This document shows positions 34,136 through 46,829 of a stretch of DNA of 64,000 nt, one piece after another (position 1 is the first letter of the stretch; each line of letters opens with the position of its first letter). The stretch covers positions 7,920,736 to 7,984,735 of the forward strand of contig OY811979.1 in the NCBI GenBank assembly GCA_963681505.1. The letters run 5' to 3'. Under the pieces are notes generated by a model. It was not told the origin of the DNA, did no database searches, and was given only the letters and a program-made list of their open reading frames with translations. This DNA is from Eunapius fragilis (lineage: Eukaryota > Porifera > Demospongiae > Spongillida > Spongillidae). The position numbers were made by a program, and so were the translations under genes.

Positions 34136-34536
34136 GCTGTTTCTCGCAGACCTGCTGAGTTCACTTTACAGCAGTACTCTTGTACTGGCTCCGTAGTTCC
34201 TACATTCACCTTCTTACTGACCACAACCGGGGCTGGGGATGGGTTAAGAACCTGAATCATTATGCACCCTGAAATTACAGGTGAGATGCAGCGTGCAACT
34301 CCAGGCCATATTCATTCATGAATTTTGCTAGTGGTTCAACTATACCAATCTCAGAAACTGGCCATGACTGTCCAGAAACAGTTGCTTGTGAGACGCATCT
34401 GGCATGATGCTGGAATCTCAACTGATTTGGATGTCGACACAAAGCAAACCAATGAGTTGTCCATTTTCTACTAATAAGACCACACATTGATGAAACATAC
34501 ACCCTCATCCCTTATACATGTATACAATGGACTAGA

Positions 34537-36099
34537 ATGAATGCAACAGAACTTACCGATTTGGAAGTTGGAACACACGAAAAATTACGGTACTTGACCA
34601 TCAAAGCTGATTATATTTCTGACAGTGGATTGTGCAAACGTGATAATCCAGATATAGTTTTCTTTTTTCATGATGTAGTGGATGAGCTTTTTAAACTTTA
34701 TGATAGTTGCCTTTGTGGTCTTAACTCAAAAATTTGCTATGTTAGAGGTCCTCCTGGAACAGGCAAATCGATTGCAACTTTTGTTTATGTCATGAAACTA
34801 ATTTCAAAATGGATTATTACATGGCTCCACATTACTAGTGTTGGTCACTATTTAGTTTTGCGCTTTGAGAATGGTATAAAATTTTCATCTAAAATCGTTA
34901 GGTTCGATTTTCAGTCTTGCTTTAATGGCTTAATGTCAGAAGTGAAAAAACAGCAAAGTGGAATTCACTTATTGATTGTGGATGGTCTGGATTGTACACA
35001 ATTGTATCCACATTTCAGAGTCATAGCAGACTTGTGCATTGATTGGTTGGAAAAGAAGTCAGATACTCACAGATTGATTTTTACAACCTCATTGGCAGCA
35101 ACATACAAATTTAAAAGTGATGACCTAAACTTGGCAGTTATACATCCTCCCTTCACGGTTACATCTTGGACTGAAGCTGAGTATAGATCTGCTCTCAGTA
35201 TTCCTACACTTTTTGACAGTGTACATAAAAATTTAGAAATTATGGGGACAGAAACTGAATTGACACATGATCTTCTGATACAATCAAAGTATTTTATTGC
35301 TGGTGGATGTTGCCGCTTTATGTTTTCTTACAGCAGCACTCAGGTTGAAGATGTTATAAATACAGCCTTGCAGGAATGCCCGAATATGCAATTGTATCTT
35401 AGTTCTACTTCTGGTATTACTGTACCTGAAGCAGTTCACAGGATCGTTAGTTTATATAAGAATGGATTGAGATATATCAAATGAATAGTCAGTGAGTATG
35501 CAGCTACAGAAAATGCCTTACTCGTCGGTCCAGAATTGATATCAGCATTATATCAAGCTGTCAAAAATGACAGTAATCCTGCTTTGGATGGTTGGCTATT
35601 AGAGCTTTGGTTTTTTGCCCACATTAGAAAGCGTGATTTGAAATGTACTGTAAAAGGTTCACATAACAGCTTCACATTGCCAGTGTGTGATGTTGAACGA
35701 TTTAGACCTGCTCAAGACGATATAAAGCAAAAACTATCGAATTCAACATCGTTGTGGTTGAAACCATTGAAATGGAATCAAGGCGGATATGATGCAGTTT
35801 ATTGTCACACGAAAGATAAATTTATCTATATTGTCCAAACAACCAGAGCAACTAAACATACATTTAAGGTTAAATATTTCTTCAACTTACTTACCTCATT
35901 TGAGGCTGCTTTTCCAGGTATTGCATTTGATGTGCGGATAATATTTGCTGTACTGGAGGAAAATTTGCAATCATTTCAGTTTACCAGTGAATACGAAATA
36001 GGGAATTTGGAAAAATATGGAATTAAGCAAAACAATGAAGACAAGAGTAAACATATATGGATTTTGGGTATTCAAGGTGCACCAGGTATAGGAAGATAA
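34537..36099 (+). pseudogene. Crinkler/RHS-like P-loop ATPase plus PD-(D/E)XK nuclease, one stop
   Basis: A 521-codon frame is open except for one TGA at 35482-35484. Residues about 70-76 form a Walker A motif (GPPGTGKS), and LLIVDGLD is Walker B. SWTEAEY and a YFIAGGCCRFMF segment follow, as in Crinkler and trypanosomal RHS proteins. After the stop comes a restriction-endonuclease-like domain: LLELWFFAH (helix Glu), GGYDAVY (metal Asp), IVQTTRATKH (a Q-x-T variant of (E/Q)xK). The ubiquitin-like N-terminal header of many Crinklers is not visible, so exons may be missing upstream. The single stop suggests a recent pseudogene or a polymorphism. Known for the family: ATPase-nuclease modules of mobile-element origin. 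Function here is unknown. Confidence 0.7.
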
Positions 36100-36739
36100 C
36101 ACTGTTTGGACACTTTTATTGTGTTGTATGTGCATTGTTTAACATTTGATGATGGTGTAGGTTTGCAATGACAAGTTCAAAACTTGAGCGTTAGATAGTA
36201 TAATAGGGGCTGGCCGATATGAATAATGGATTGGAAACAGGACTTCATTTTGTTTCGATGCTGCTGCAATAAATGAATTGTGTATTTTACTGCAATGGTG
36301 GGTGTTGTATAAGACAGCATTGAGCTTCTGTTGTTGAGCTTGTCATGTTCACCCAGTTTGTAGGAAGTTGAAGGCTAGGTATTTGAGCTCCTTGTTTTCT
36401 TTTCCCTAGCCTCCACCATGCAAGAACCATCTACTCACTGCAACGCTCTTTGACTTTTATTCTGCTAGTTTTTCATTGCCAGCTTGATCTTGTTTAAGGG
36501 TAATACCATCAATGGGTCTTGATTTGCATTTTGACCCTAATGAGATTCAAGTGGTGATAAGGTCTAGAGACTTATAAGATCAAGAGTATCTGCCTGTTAT
36601 TTGGAGATGAGCTCCCGACCCTCAATAACTGCCACTGGCCAGTAGGCATGGTGGTGCAGTTACATGTACCTGTCACAAAATGCTTAGAGATGTGCTATTA
36701 TAATGTGTCCGTGTGTATGTTTCAAAATTGATCTCACTC
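36100..36739. other. Intergenic, no gene seen
   Basis: No domain, repeat or splice pattern recognised. Confidence 0.4.
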
Positions 36740-37140
36740 CAGGTAATGGCTGTTCTTAAACAACATCAAGCCAGACTTGGCCAGATAAAAGTAAACCTGG
36801 CAGCACCTGCTCAGGAAGTGAGTCTCACTGTTAAAATAGTCAAAATGTGCAGAGCTCAGCTTATCATGTATTCTTCTTGTAATAGAATTTGGGGGACAGA
36901 AACCGTTTTACAACTTTCAGAGTGAAACTATAAATATCCATAATTGAACTAAAACCACACATTGCACCTTTCCAGTAAATTGTTGTGTCATCTGTAGGTG
37001 CATGTCATGGCAAGGAAACTCAAAAAGTATTGATATTGGAAGAAAGACCAGTGACACATTTCAGTTTGTACAAGGAAATACAACGACAAATCCAGTGAGG
37101 GAAATGTACATCTCTAAGTTCAGCTCAAAAGAAGTCTTGT
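36740..37140 (+). other. Candidate exons of an unidentified gene
   Basis: A short open block bounded by a good acceptor (CTCACTCCAG at about 36742) and donor (CAGGAA|GTGAGT at about 36818) encodes VMAVLKQHQARLGQI and a few more residues. A second block follows an acceptor at about 36997 (ATCTGTAG) but needs a frame shift to read on. No family recognised. These may be real small exons or chance. Confidence 0.25.
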
Positions 37141-37210
37141 GGTTAGTGACCCCTCTCCCCCTCCTACCCCCTCTCCCCCTTCTACCCCCTCTCCCCCTCC
37201 TACCTCCTCT
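37140..37210. repeat. C/T-rich 18-bp tandem repeat
   Basis: About four units of CCTCTCCCCCTCCTACCC-like sequence, a short pyrimidine tract. Confidence 0.85.
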
Positions 37211-37371
37211 CACCTATCCTCTTTCTTTGTTCTGCAGAGATCATTACTAGGGAGTTCAGCCCTGCAAGCCTGACTACGCCACCTTCTTCCATGTGGTCCA
37301 TCGACCCAGAATTGGGGGGATGACAGGGTAGACATGGCCTGTGGACATGCACCTGGGGCAGGTGGGTGGGT

Positions 37372-37508
37372 ACCCCTTTCCTCTCATGGTACCCCCTTCC
37401 TCTCATACCCCCTTCCTCTCATGGTACTCACTTCCTCTCATGGTACCCCCTTCCTCTCATGGTACTCCCTTTCCTCTCATGGTACCCCCTTCCTCTCATG
37501 GTACATGG
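37372..37508. repeat. 20-bp tandem repeat (CTTCCTCTCATGGTACCCC)
   Basis: About seven units with a few base changes. It abuts the larger minisatellite that follows. Confidence 0.9.
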
Positions 37509-38300
37509 TAGACCATGTTGGAGGGGTGAGGGAGGAGGGTGACAAGGTGGATCATAAGGGAGGTGTAAGGGAGGAGGGTGACATGGTGGACCATGAGGGA
37601 GGAGGGTTTACATGGACGTGGGCCATGAGAGGGAGGAGGGTGACATGGTGGACTATGAGGGAGAGGGTGACATGATGGACCATGAGGGTGGAGGGTGACA
37701 TGAAGGACCATGAGGGAGGAGGGTGACATGGTGGACCATGAGGGAGAGGGTGGCATGGTGGACCATGAGGGAGAGGTGAGGAGGCGGGTGACATAATAGA
37801 CCATGTGGGAGGGAGGAGGGTGACAAGGTGGATCGTGGATCATAAGGGAGGGGTAAGGGAGGAGGGTGACGTGGTGGGCCATGAGGGAGGAGGGTGACAT
37901 GGTGGGCTATGAGGGAGAGGTTGACAAGATGGACCATGAGGGTGGAGGGTAACATGATGGACCATGAGGGAGGAGGGTGGCATGGTGGACCATGAGGGAG
38001 AGGTGAGGAGGAGGGTGACATCGTAGACCATGTGGGAGGGGTAAGGGAGGAGGGTGACAAGGTGGATCATAAGGGAGGGGTAAGGGAGTAGGGTGACATG
38101 GTGGGCCATGAGAGAGGAGGGTGACATGGTGGGCCATGAAGTCACCCTCCTCCCTCATGATCTACCACGTCACCCTCCTGTGCTGTGTAGCATATGTGTT
38201 CATGTGGAAGGTTGACATGATGGACCATGAGGGAGAGGGTGACATGGTGGACCATGAGGGAAGAGGGTTATATGGTGGACTATAAGGGAGAGGGTGAGAC
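37509..38300. repeat. Minisatellite, about 27-30-bp unit
   Basis: About 27 units of GGTGGACCATGAGGGAGAGG plus GTGACAT variants. Longer unit groups also repeat (GATCATAAGGGAGGGGTAAG at about 37550, 37840 and 38065), which indicates higher-order duplication. One segment (about 38136-38175) is inverted. Long open frames of His/Pro/Ser on the minus strand are by-products. Confidence 0.95.
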
Positions 38301-39459
38301 AGACTTGTTTAGTCATTGAAAAGGGGAATATTCTTTGTACATCAAGTAATTAAATTCATTATGTGTGGCCAATTATAAGTTTGTTTAGTGCACAATTAAC
38401 ACATTAGAAGGGTTTCTTTAAGACTAAAACACGAGCGCTTCGATGCGATGTAGTTTAGTAACGGCTTGGCGTTCCGTCTTGCGATTGGAAACACAACAAG
38501 CAAACAGATAGCCTTTCATTAAAATAAAATAAAAACCAAAAAAAAAGTGTGTATTTTTAAATGGTGGCAACTATTACGCTCGAAAAGCATATTTTCCGTT
38601 GTGCTCAATTATGAAGTTCCTTTTTTTATTAAACAGCGTGATAGTCATGACGTTCTGTACGCACGGAAAAATAACCATCGCTACTGCTGTAACGCTCGCA
38701 AAGATAATTAGCATAGTTTACATATGTGGTCAACTTTTTCACACCTAATAACTTACGAACAATTGATATTTAAAAGTTAGTATAATACATAAAAATACAC
38801 AGGGTAATAGCCTGCACTCATCCACAAAAATGCTTCCAAAAATGAAACTTATGTGTGTTGAATCGATATAGAATGACCCATAATTGAAAACGCGCGTACG
38901 CGTACTTCGAAGTACGTATATATATATAGGTACTTTACCAAAAAGTTTCAAACAATCTTTCACGCATTACTAAATGCATCAGTTTAAAGCCCATATTGAA
39001 TGGTTTTCAAAACAGTTTTTATCTTTTTTGTAGCTTAATCCTAACCGGAGAAACGGGCCTTTAAGTACCGATAAAACAATGTATGGTGATTGATGCGGAG
39101 ATGTTATAAAAACTGTGATCCCCGTAATGACTATATTCAAACGGTCATACGATTTTTGTCTTTCAACATTTCAATTTCAAATTTTATATGGAGAATGGCA
39201 TGTTGTAGGCCTACACAAAGAATGTGCATTAGGGAAGAAATACTATTTACTTATAAGTTAAATGTAGTGGAATTTCAACGTGCATTTATCGATGTATTAT
39301 GTATAAAACTAAGCTTTTGACGTCCGTTTGAATGTTTGAAATAAATTAAAGATCAAATTACCCCAGGTAATAAATGATCTGAAAGACATTGGAGTACATT
39401 TACAATACATAAAATGTGTAATATGTATTTAATAATATAAGCACATGAATAGTACACAC
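38301..39459. other. AT-rich intergenic DNA
   Basis: No gene or known repeat recognised. A TA microsatellite-like stretch with GCGTACG palindromes lies near 38890-38930. Confidence 0.4.
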
Positions 39460-40157
39460 TTACACAAGTGCAACTAAATCTTTGTGAATTACATCAGTAA
39501 CAAACTGCCCCAAAGTTATAGATTCATCTTCTCCATCATCTTCAGTTACTTCCACTGTCCAATATGAAATAATTAATTTAGTACCTCGTTTTAAACTGTT
39601 CTTTACAGACAGCACTTTTCCATTAAATTTTTTGTTCATTCCAGGTGACGTGTTCCACTCCTGCTCTATTAATTTACCTAACAAGAATGAAGGGTTTACA
39701 ACAACTATTTTTATACATTCCAATGTATCTGTTGAGATTTGAGGAAATGTTTTTTCAATTTTGCATTCATTAGCAAGTATAGACTTTACTACTTTTTTTC
39801 AGTTTTGCCTCTTGAAACTTTATCTTGCTTCTTTTGTTCTTCCTGAAGTCTTTTCTTTGCTGCCACGTATATCTTGTTCTCTTTATTGCAAAAAATATAA
39901 GTTTTTATCAGCTTTGCCCTGAAGCCAGGATAGTGTTTGATTTTTTGTACTTTCGCCTTAACATCAATGAAGCCTATATTAGCATTAGGTGCATGATGAA
40001 CATAGTAATCGACAAGACCAAGGGTCTGTTCAGATAGCAATGGAGCGGCTTGAATTCTTACTAGAATATCTTTTGATGGGTTATTGAGAGAACCATGCAA
40101 GTATAGCTCCAGCTGATGCTCAAGAACTTCAAGAGTGCTTCTTACAGCCAAGCTCAT
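39460..40157 (-). pseudogene. Uncharacterised family A member, second copy
   Basis: Two minus-strand frames. The first (40157-39789) contains LGLVDYYVHHAPNANIGFID and ends in a Lys/Gln-rich coiled coil. The second (39723-39460) contains FNGKVLSVKNSL, ISYWTVEVTEDDGEDES and FVTDVIHKDLVAL. Both correspond in order to the pseudogene at 9028-10030, sharing the GxxDxK motif, the basic coil and the SYW/acidic C-terminal module. Stops lie between them. No known domain. The repeated occurrence suggests a multi-copy gene or element cargo. Confidence 0.45.
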
Positions 40158-40179
40158 AACTTCATGAAATTGGGATTCT

Positions 40180-41300
40180 CATCACTTGATAATTGTGCTA
40201 GCAAACACAGTAGAGTCTCATCCTTTCACTTAGCTTTTCTCCACAGACATCTGATGTTGCAGTTAGAAAGAAAGTTGCATGATTTCTGTATCAGGTCCCG
40301 CAATGTTATTGTGCACATCTTAATCATGGGAACCATTTCAAGGTTACCCTTACATCAGGTTCACTATTACTATAGAGATCTCATCCAAGGCCCAGTGATG
40401 AATTTTCCAATCAATCCTAGTACTCTTAGCTGAAGTATATTCTGTTTATCATTAATTAAGATATTATTTCTGATTAAAAGCTAGACTTCTGTTTTGCAGT
40501 AACACATATTTTCAGATAATAAAATAATCTCTCTTTGATCATAAAACTTCCAGCCAAATAAAATAAAACATTGAATCACATATCGAATAACAGTCCAGAT
40601 TTAATTTTTTCACAACGCAAAGAGTGCTTTAAAATGGCACTTGTGTCTCCTGTGCACTGTTTAAATCACATCTTGGTTAGCCCATATATAACATTTGCCA
40701 CTGCACAATCACTGCCAAATGTGCAACTTTGTATCCTATTGTCATTGTCATATACATTTGATATACCATACAGTGGATGAACATTACATTTTAACTCTAA
40801 AGTACTCTATATGAGTGCTGAAACAGTTCTTCGAGTTTTAACCATATACACTAACCCTATCACCCATAGTACATCTGAAAAGAGATATGGTATGCGATTG
40901 AATCATATTAAACACTCACACTTCAGGCTGATAAAACGGTCTTTGCATGCATGGTTAACGCATCTCCCGCAATCCTATAACTTGGTCTGTGGCGAATTAA
41001 AATAAATTATTGCGCACAGTCCAAAAATTCTGAAAGTTGCATATAATAGCGCTCATAGATCAATACAACGATGCAATGTGTTTATACATAGGACCCGAGT
41101 ATACACTCTCAAAAAAGGGCGTATTTACGTGGCTCGAAGGTTAATTGGATTACACAATTCTACAAAGAAGTGTATTATAAGTCCAATAACTATATCTACT
41201 AACTTTTTTTTTTTGAGAAGTGAAACCATGAGGATAAAATAAAAACATGAAATACATACAATTAGATGATAAGTAATTTTAAAAAAAGAGAAATAATAAG
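40180..41300. other. Intergenic, AT-rich, no gene seen
   Basis: Only short weak frames. T- and A-runs near 41210 and 41280. Confidence 0.4.
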
Positions 41301-41309
41301 ACAATAAAA

Positions 41310-41535
41310 TTAATCCATGAATGAGGCCAGAGGAGCACTATCTTCAAACCCCAGCCCACTTCTCCATTTGGTGCGGGATCCTCTAAGACAGAGGCTCACT
41401 GCTCGAACCCCTGCAAAAGCAAGCCATGATCTGACATAGCTGCTGGTAATGGAATAGGCTTTGTCCCACTTGGAAGACAGAGCAGTGGTCATGTGCTTTA
41501 GGAAGTGACCAGCCTCTTTGTGTAGTATCTCCTAA
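41310..41535 (-). pseudogene. Retroelement ORF C-terminal fragment
   Basis: A minus-strand open stretch reads EAGHFLKHMTTALSSKW and later VRAVSLCLRGSRTKWRSG before a stop. I recall similar tails (LCxRGSR followed by a basic Trp) at the end of reverse-transcriptase-containing ORFs in other invertebrates, but cannot assign the element class. Both flanks are noncoding. Confidence 0.4.
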
Positions 41536-41539
41536 CAGA

Positions 41540-43190
41540 GTATTGATTCCTTTCTATGAAAACCAAATTCTGTTTTAATACGACAAGCAATGACGTAGCT
41601 GTGATACATTCAACGGCGAGCTGAAAATGAGCTATTGCGCATAGCCAGATCGTCCTAAATGTTTCATGGTAGATAGAAATTGCTTGCCTGCAACGTTTTT
41701 TGACGTTTTTGAGGTGGACCTGTCATTGGAAGAGTACAATAAACAACGTTGGCTTTTTACTCTAATTAGAAAGCAGTACATCCTAAATTTAGATATTGCG
41801 TATGATGTTACATACAATACTGCGTGAAAGAGCGCTCAAAGCTTCATGATCCAGGCAAATTTGAAGTTTTATCGTCTTTAAACTATCGAGAACTAGATTT
41901 TCAAAAATACCTACCTCTCTTAACCTTCGTAAAAACCAGTCACAATTTTTACTACAGATATTTGGATATGCGGAAGTACGTTACGTGAAATGATATGAAA
42001 GTACCTAATATCAAAACTTTTCATATTGTGCCGTATTCCCAAACTTTTCCGGGCCCTTGAAATCATAAAACGCAAATCCATAACTTTTCCAGGATTCCAA
42101 AACCTGTACGAACCCTGTTGGTTTTCTTTAGTAATGATACATTGATATTTATGTACACAAATTTTTTGCAGTCCAGTATAAGTATTTGCTGTGAAATGTG
42201 TGTATACAAACTGAGCATAGTCAGGTGTAAAGATGGAGTGGGTGGGGGTGGGGAAAGGGGGCACATACAATTTTTTTCTTATTATATAGAAGTAGTAAGA
42301 GAATCATAGCATTGGCTTCTGTACGTTCGACTCTCCGAGCTTCCATTGTGCCAGAAAAATGTAAAGGATTTTGAGCCACAGTTTCATTCCAGATCTGAAC
42401 AGAAACCTGTACTAATGAATGTGCTTATATGCTTCAAGATTGTTCCATATATGGCTTGTTGACTTGTAGTTGCAGCTGTGTTTCGAAGGTTTGAGTGAGT
42501 ATGAATATGACTAGGTGTGCATGTGTGTGTGTGTGTGTAGAGTTTGTGAGTGATTGAGACAGCCATAGGATTCTTCAAACAACATGCAGTTAAATTGTTT
42601 GGAACAGGAATAGACAAAGCAATTCAGCATTCAAATAAAATGTAGTCAACAAAAGTCTATTGGTTGCAGCTGATTAGGTGCATGTCATGTGTTCTATCTG
42701 CTCTTATCAGCAGCTCAACTGTTCCAGGGTCTGCATAAACTGATCATTTGACTCAAATTACATAACAATCCTTTCCAAAAAGAAGCATCCATAAAGACTA
42801 GAATTTATAAAACCATCCCATCCCAGTGGCAGATTCCACCCCCCACCCCACCCCTGTCTCCTGCTGCCTCCCACCAAGCAGGATTAAGAAGTATTAGCCT
42901 TACCTGAAAAGCAAAACTTCTCAGCTTTGCCCCCAGGGACAGGTAGGGGGCGGGGAAGAGAAGTGACACTCCCTCTCCCACATATTATCACATGCCCCTC
43001 CCACCACCGTAGCGTGGGTCTAGCATGACAAAAACGTGCAGACATAGACCACACCCACCAACTGAAGCCTGTGTAAAAATGGAACTCCAAACCCATGCCT
43101 CCTAATTAACCTGCACCTAATTACGCCTCCTAATTAATTCCTACACTAGTTTGTGTCAGGCGCTACATGTGTATGCATGTGTTGTGTTGT
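41540..43190. other. Intergenic, no gene seen
   Basis: A GT microsatellite (about 42514-42538) and an A/G-rich stretch near 42240 are the only simple features. A few C-rich stretches near 42830-42990 have no recognisable partner. Confidence 0.4.
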
Positions 43191-43191
43191 G

Positions 43192-43386
43192 TGTGCACAC
43201 GTAATGTACAAATAGCACATGTATACATGGCTCACATGTCTTATTGCAAGTAATAGACTGAAATGGTACAGTCGAAGTAGGAGGAGCTAAAATGGGAGGA
43301 GTTACAGTGGGTGGATCCATTTTAGGTGTGCCCAGAGGTGTACACACTCACCATATAAGGAGCTGATTTTCGTAATAGGATGTTCG
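43192..43386 (-). repeat. Inverted copy of piggyBac-internal segment
   Basis: About 195 bp matching 44986-45215 in inverted orientation, including CTTATATGGTGAGTGTGTAC, GGCACACCTAAAATGGATCC and CACTTGCAA-type blocks. This copy lacks about 40 bp of the GCTCCTCCTA repeat. Probably a fragment of the same transposon family. Confidence 0.75.
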
Positions 43387-43798
43387 TTCTGCACACTCGC
43401 ACAGGCACGTTGATCAAAAGTGATGAACATTGTCTTGCACAGGTGGGAAATATAGAGTTGAACATTTCTGCTACAGATGAGAGCTATGTTCAATACACAT
43501 ATAGATGATTGGCACATATGTGACCCAAACACGAACGATGAAGTTAGGATGGAAGAAATGGGAGAAGCTGAAAGGTGGATTCTAGATGGCATAGAAACAT
43601 TTCTCGGTCATTTATACCTGGTTAAACCTCTACGCCCAAACAAAGCGACTTGGAAGGTACAGTGTTAACAAAGGCAGATCAAGCACTGTGTTTTAAATAC
43701 CACAGTAGTTATTGGTCTCCCTCACATCCCCTTTGCTTCCCCCACCAGGCAACCCAGTACAGGTGCAGGATGATGGTGGCTGACTGTACCAGGCTGTG

Positions 43799-43975
43799 TA
43801 AAGTTCCAAAGACCAGTCAGTTTGGCATGCATCGTTCCGAAGATATTCACATTCAAGTACGAACTTGATTTCCCGGGAAGTACAAAAGCCCGCTAAATTA
43901 AGCTCGTACATTGAATGTGAATATCATCGGAGCTATGCATGGCAAACCGACCGGTCTTTGGAACTTTATAGCGTC
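43799..43975. repeat. Imperfect palindrome
   Basis: AAAGTTCCAAAGACC and GATATTCACATTCAA on the left are mirrored on the right by TTGAATGTGAATATC and GGTCTTTGGAACTTT. Arms are about 68 bp with roughly 85% pairing. MITE-like but of a different family from copies a-e. Confidence 0.75.
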
Positions 43976-44728
43976 TATTCTTTCACCCAGGATGGCATTA
44001 TGTAGATATTGAAACCTACTCAACAGGATGAAATTTTACTATCATCGTCCCATAAGCAGACATTTTCCAGCCCCAATGCTGACAATGAACGCAAAGGCTA
44101 CATGAGGCTTATCTGATATGGAAAGGTGTATGAATTGAATTTCTTCGCTCAATGAACGACGGTATAATGCAGAAGCTTTTGGTTGGTAGAGGCGGAGCAT
44201 TTTTTATCTTGTGTTCATTTACAAAAGAAGATGCTGTATCTGTGGACCAAATTCATAATGGATTTGAAATGGTGAATGTGGATATTGATACTCTGAAGGC
44301 ACTTTATGAAAGCGAATGGGTTTAACTCTGGAAATTATATGGTACCAGTACATGTCAAAAACACACATTGAAGAATCGCAATTAGAAAGTTGTGGGTTAT
44401 CAAACATAAGCCTTTTTCTTCACTGAGAGTGAAAGGAGGAGGGAAGTAAGTATAAGAGATACTTAACTGGACATGCTCCATTCATAAAGGGGAACATACC
44501 GATACAATTTACAACTCCATCCTATCTATACTGTTCACACATTGTAGGCACTAGTGACTACAAGAAAAGGTGTGAGACTTTGTTCACAGACCTCATGCAA
44601 TGAAAAGCGTACTGTTATAGGCTTGAACCAATTACACCTTATACATGTACATTTACTTAAGTATCATGTACATATTTCTATTACAAAGCACTTGTAACAT
44701 AAATCGATGTGTCCATATCTTTACAGGA

Positions 44729-44850
44729 TGGACGGTCCCCACTGATAAAGGCAATCTCAGGAGGAAATGTTCAGTGCATACAGCTGCTGCTGGATAAAGG
44801 GTGCAGATGTTAACCAGCAGAATAAGCATCCTTTAATCTATAATCGACAA
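44729..44850 (+). pseudogene. Ankyrin-repeat exon, frameshifted
   Basis: After an acceptor (ATCTTTACAG) the frame reads DGRSPLIKAISGGNVQCIQL and LLDKG, matching the ankyrin consensus helix pair. One extra G near 44803 shifts the frame, after which GADVNQQNKHPLI continues the next repeat. The remaining gene is not visible and the piggyBac remnant begins at 44883. Probably a pseudogene, or a sequencing indel in a real exon. Confidence 0.6.
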
Positions 44851-44882
44851 GCATGCGGTTAACCTGTCAGTTGACAGGTTAA

Positions 44883-45983
44883 CCTGTCAATTTTCACCCA
44901 TCAATGAGCTAATTAAAAGTCAATAGCAAATAATAGCTAAAATGGCTTCTCGAGGAGCTGCTGGGACTCATATGAGAGAGAATCCACATCCTATTATGAA
45001 AATCTGCTCCTTATATGGTGAGTGTGTACATCTCTGGGCACACCTAAAATGGATCCACCCACTGTAGCTCCTCCTACTTTTCCCAATGTGGCTCCTCCTA
45101 TTTATCCCACTGAAGCTCCTCCTACTTCGACTGTACCATTTCAGTCCATCACTTGCAACAAGACATGTGAGCCATGTATACATGTGCTATTTGTACATTA
45201 CATGTGCACACAATAGGCCTGTAGATCCTCACATAAAACAGAGGTGAACAATCAATGAGGCTTCTGGAAGCAGTGAACAAATAACTCGCACTGTGCCTAG
45301 AACATCTGCAATCAAAGAATATTTTCAAGCTGCATGTATAGTTGATGTGCATAACCACCTTAGGCAAGGCAGCTTAGCAATGGAAGATGCTATATCTACC
45401 CACGATTGGTGGTTCAGAAATTTTTGCACCATCTGTGGTATATGTGAGGTTGATTCCTTCAAGCTGTATTGCTTTGAAAATCAATTACCCACACCTCTAT
45501 CACACCATAAATCTGTGGAGCGGTTGACAGGCAGTTACTCACTAACAACACGGTTGGGGCACCAGAAAAAACTCATGAACAGTTGAGAAAGAGGAGTAGA
45601 GATGCATTACAAAAGGAAGAAGAGAAGGAAAAGGATGCAACTGCTCACAAAGCTATTTTTTCTGCAGCTGATTGGAAGGCTCAGAAGTTTGGCAAAGGAA
45701 GGAAAACCCCAAGACAAGAACTTCATGGAACAAGTGTGAGGTGCAGAGAGTGCACAGGACCTCATCCCAATGCTTATTGTTTGAGGTGCAGCAATGAAGA
45801 AGGAAAGCCATATGGGATATGTGGATCAAAAACTGGGCGATCTTGCATAGAAAAACATCAAGAGCCAGTTAGATTAAGGGTGAACTATTACTCTGAACAC
45901 TAAACAATTTGATAATAAAATAATGTTGGAGACCTTTGAATCTAGTAGTGTAAATGTTTTATGAGTTATCAAATTTTGACAGG
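44883..45983 (+). mobile_element. piggyBac-like element remnant with TTAA sites
   Basis: TTAA flanks both ends (44879-44882 and 45984-45987). The terminal sequence CCTGTCAATTTT on the left is mirrored by AAATTTTGACAGG on the right. The 1.1-kb interior holds the 3' end of a transposase. Terminal length is short and the element internally deleted. A tandem TTAACCTGTCAGTTGACAGG palindrome sits just outside the left end. Confidence 0.65.
45236..45903 (+). pseudogene. PiggyBac transposase C-terminal region
   Basis: Frames 45293-45586 and 45583-45903 read DVHNHLRQGSLAMED and WWFRNFCTICG (DDE_Tnp_1_7 C-terminal core). After a frameshift come a linker and the cysteine-rich domain CRECTGPHPNAYCLRCSNEE ... 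CGSKTGRSCIEKH, typical of piggyBac transposases. The N-terminal and most of the catalytic part are missing. Not active. Confidence 0.8.
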
Positions 45984-46033
45984 TTAAACTGTCAAAATCC
46001 TTGTCACTTAAAGATTAATGTGCATATCTTCAT

Positions 46034-46336
46034 GTGCTCCTTAGGGGACTACTGTTTGAAAATAATCTACAAGCTGAATGCAGCAAAGCTAAGGAAAGAG
46101 TGAGGAGAATAATAAAAGACAAAATGATTATTGACAGGCCTGGGAATACGGCAAGAAAATGTTTGTTTGAGGCAAAAAACCGTCAAGTTTGGTATGCAGT
46201 ATGCAGCTCCAAGCATGTACGCCATAATGACCAAGCCAGCAGCCAATACCTTCTTGGTAGCGTCGAACATGTCTTGTATCTCATCATTTCAGAAGTACTA
46301 ATATATAGCCCTAGAAAATTTTATTCTATTAAATAG
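46034..46336 (+). other. Open frame of unknown nature
   Basis: A 100-codon frame with a basic helix (CSKAKERVRRIIKDK). No domain recognised and no splice support. Listed because it lies alone between two elements. Confidence 0.2.
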
Positions 46337-46696
46337 TTTTTAGGTCAAATTATTTTACAGTTAATGTCTATAGATGTAGCCCGGCAATGTTCTACCACCC
46401 AATGGCCTGAAAACTTTATCCTGTAGCTGAGACGTGTTCCACTGGTACCAACACATGCTACATGTACATGGACTCCGTGTAGTAATAACATAGTAATTTA
46501 TGAAGAAGGCATGTAGAGCAGATTATTAAAGCGGGCTAAAAACCTACAAGTGACCTCTTCAATGTCACGCAGGGGGTGACCACTACATAGTAGGACATCT
46601 CAACATGTCCAGTGTAGAGACGAGGACCATTGTAGCCACTCCCGGACTGACAGGCCAAAAGGACTACTTACTGGAGATTGGTTGACCTAAGTGTAG
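46337..46696. other. Intergenic, no gene seen
   Basis: No motif or repeat recognised upstream of the LTR element. Confidence 0.4.
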
Positions 46697-46805
46697 TGTA
46701 GTAAGTGCGCATGCGTAGAACATGGTATAAATACGATTGCTCTAGGTGATTTGTCATTCTTGTCTCAGATATATATATATATTAATATTATTCTGAGACA
46801 CTACA
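46697..46805 (+). mobile_element. 5' LTR (109 bp) of gag-protease element
   Basis: TGTAGTAAGTGCGCATGCG ... GAGACACTACA, with a TATAAATA box near 46726. It is about 95% identical to 48223-48325 with differences in the AT run. AAGTGGCGACGAGG follows at once as a primer-binding-site-like sequence. No matching target duplication was found. Confidence 0.85.
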
Positions 46806-46829
46806 AAGTGGCGACGAGGGTGGATAGAA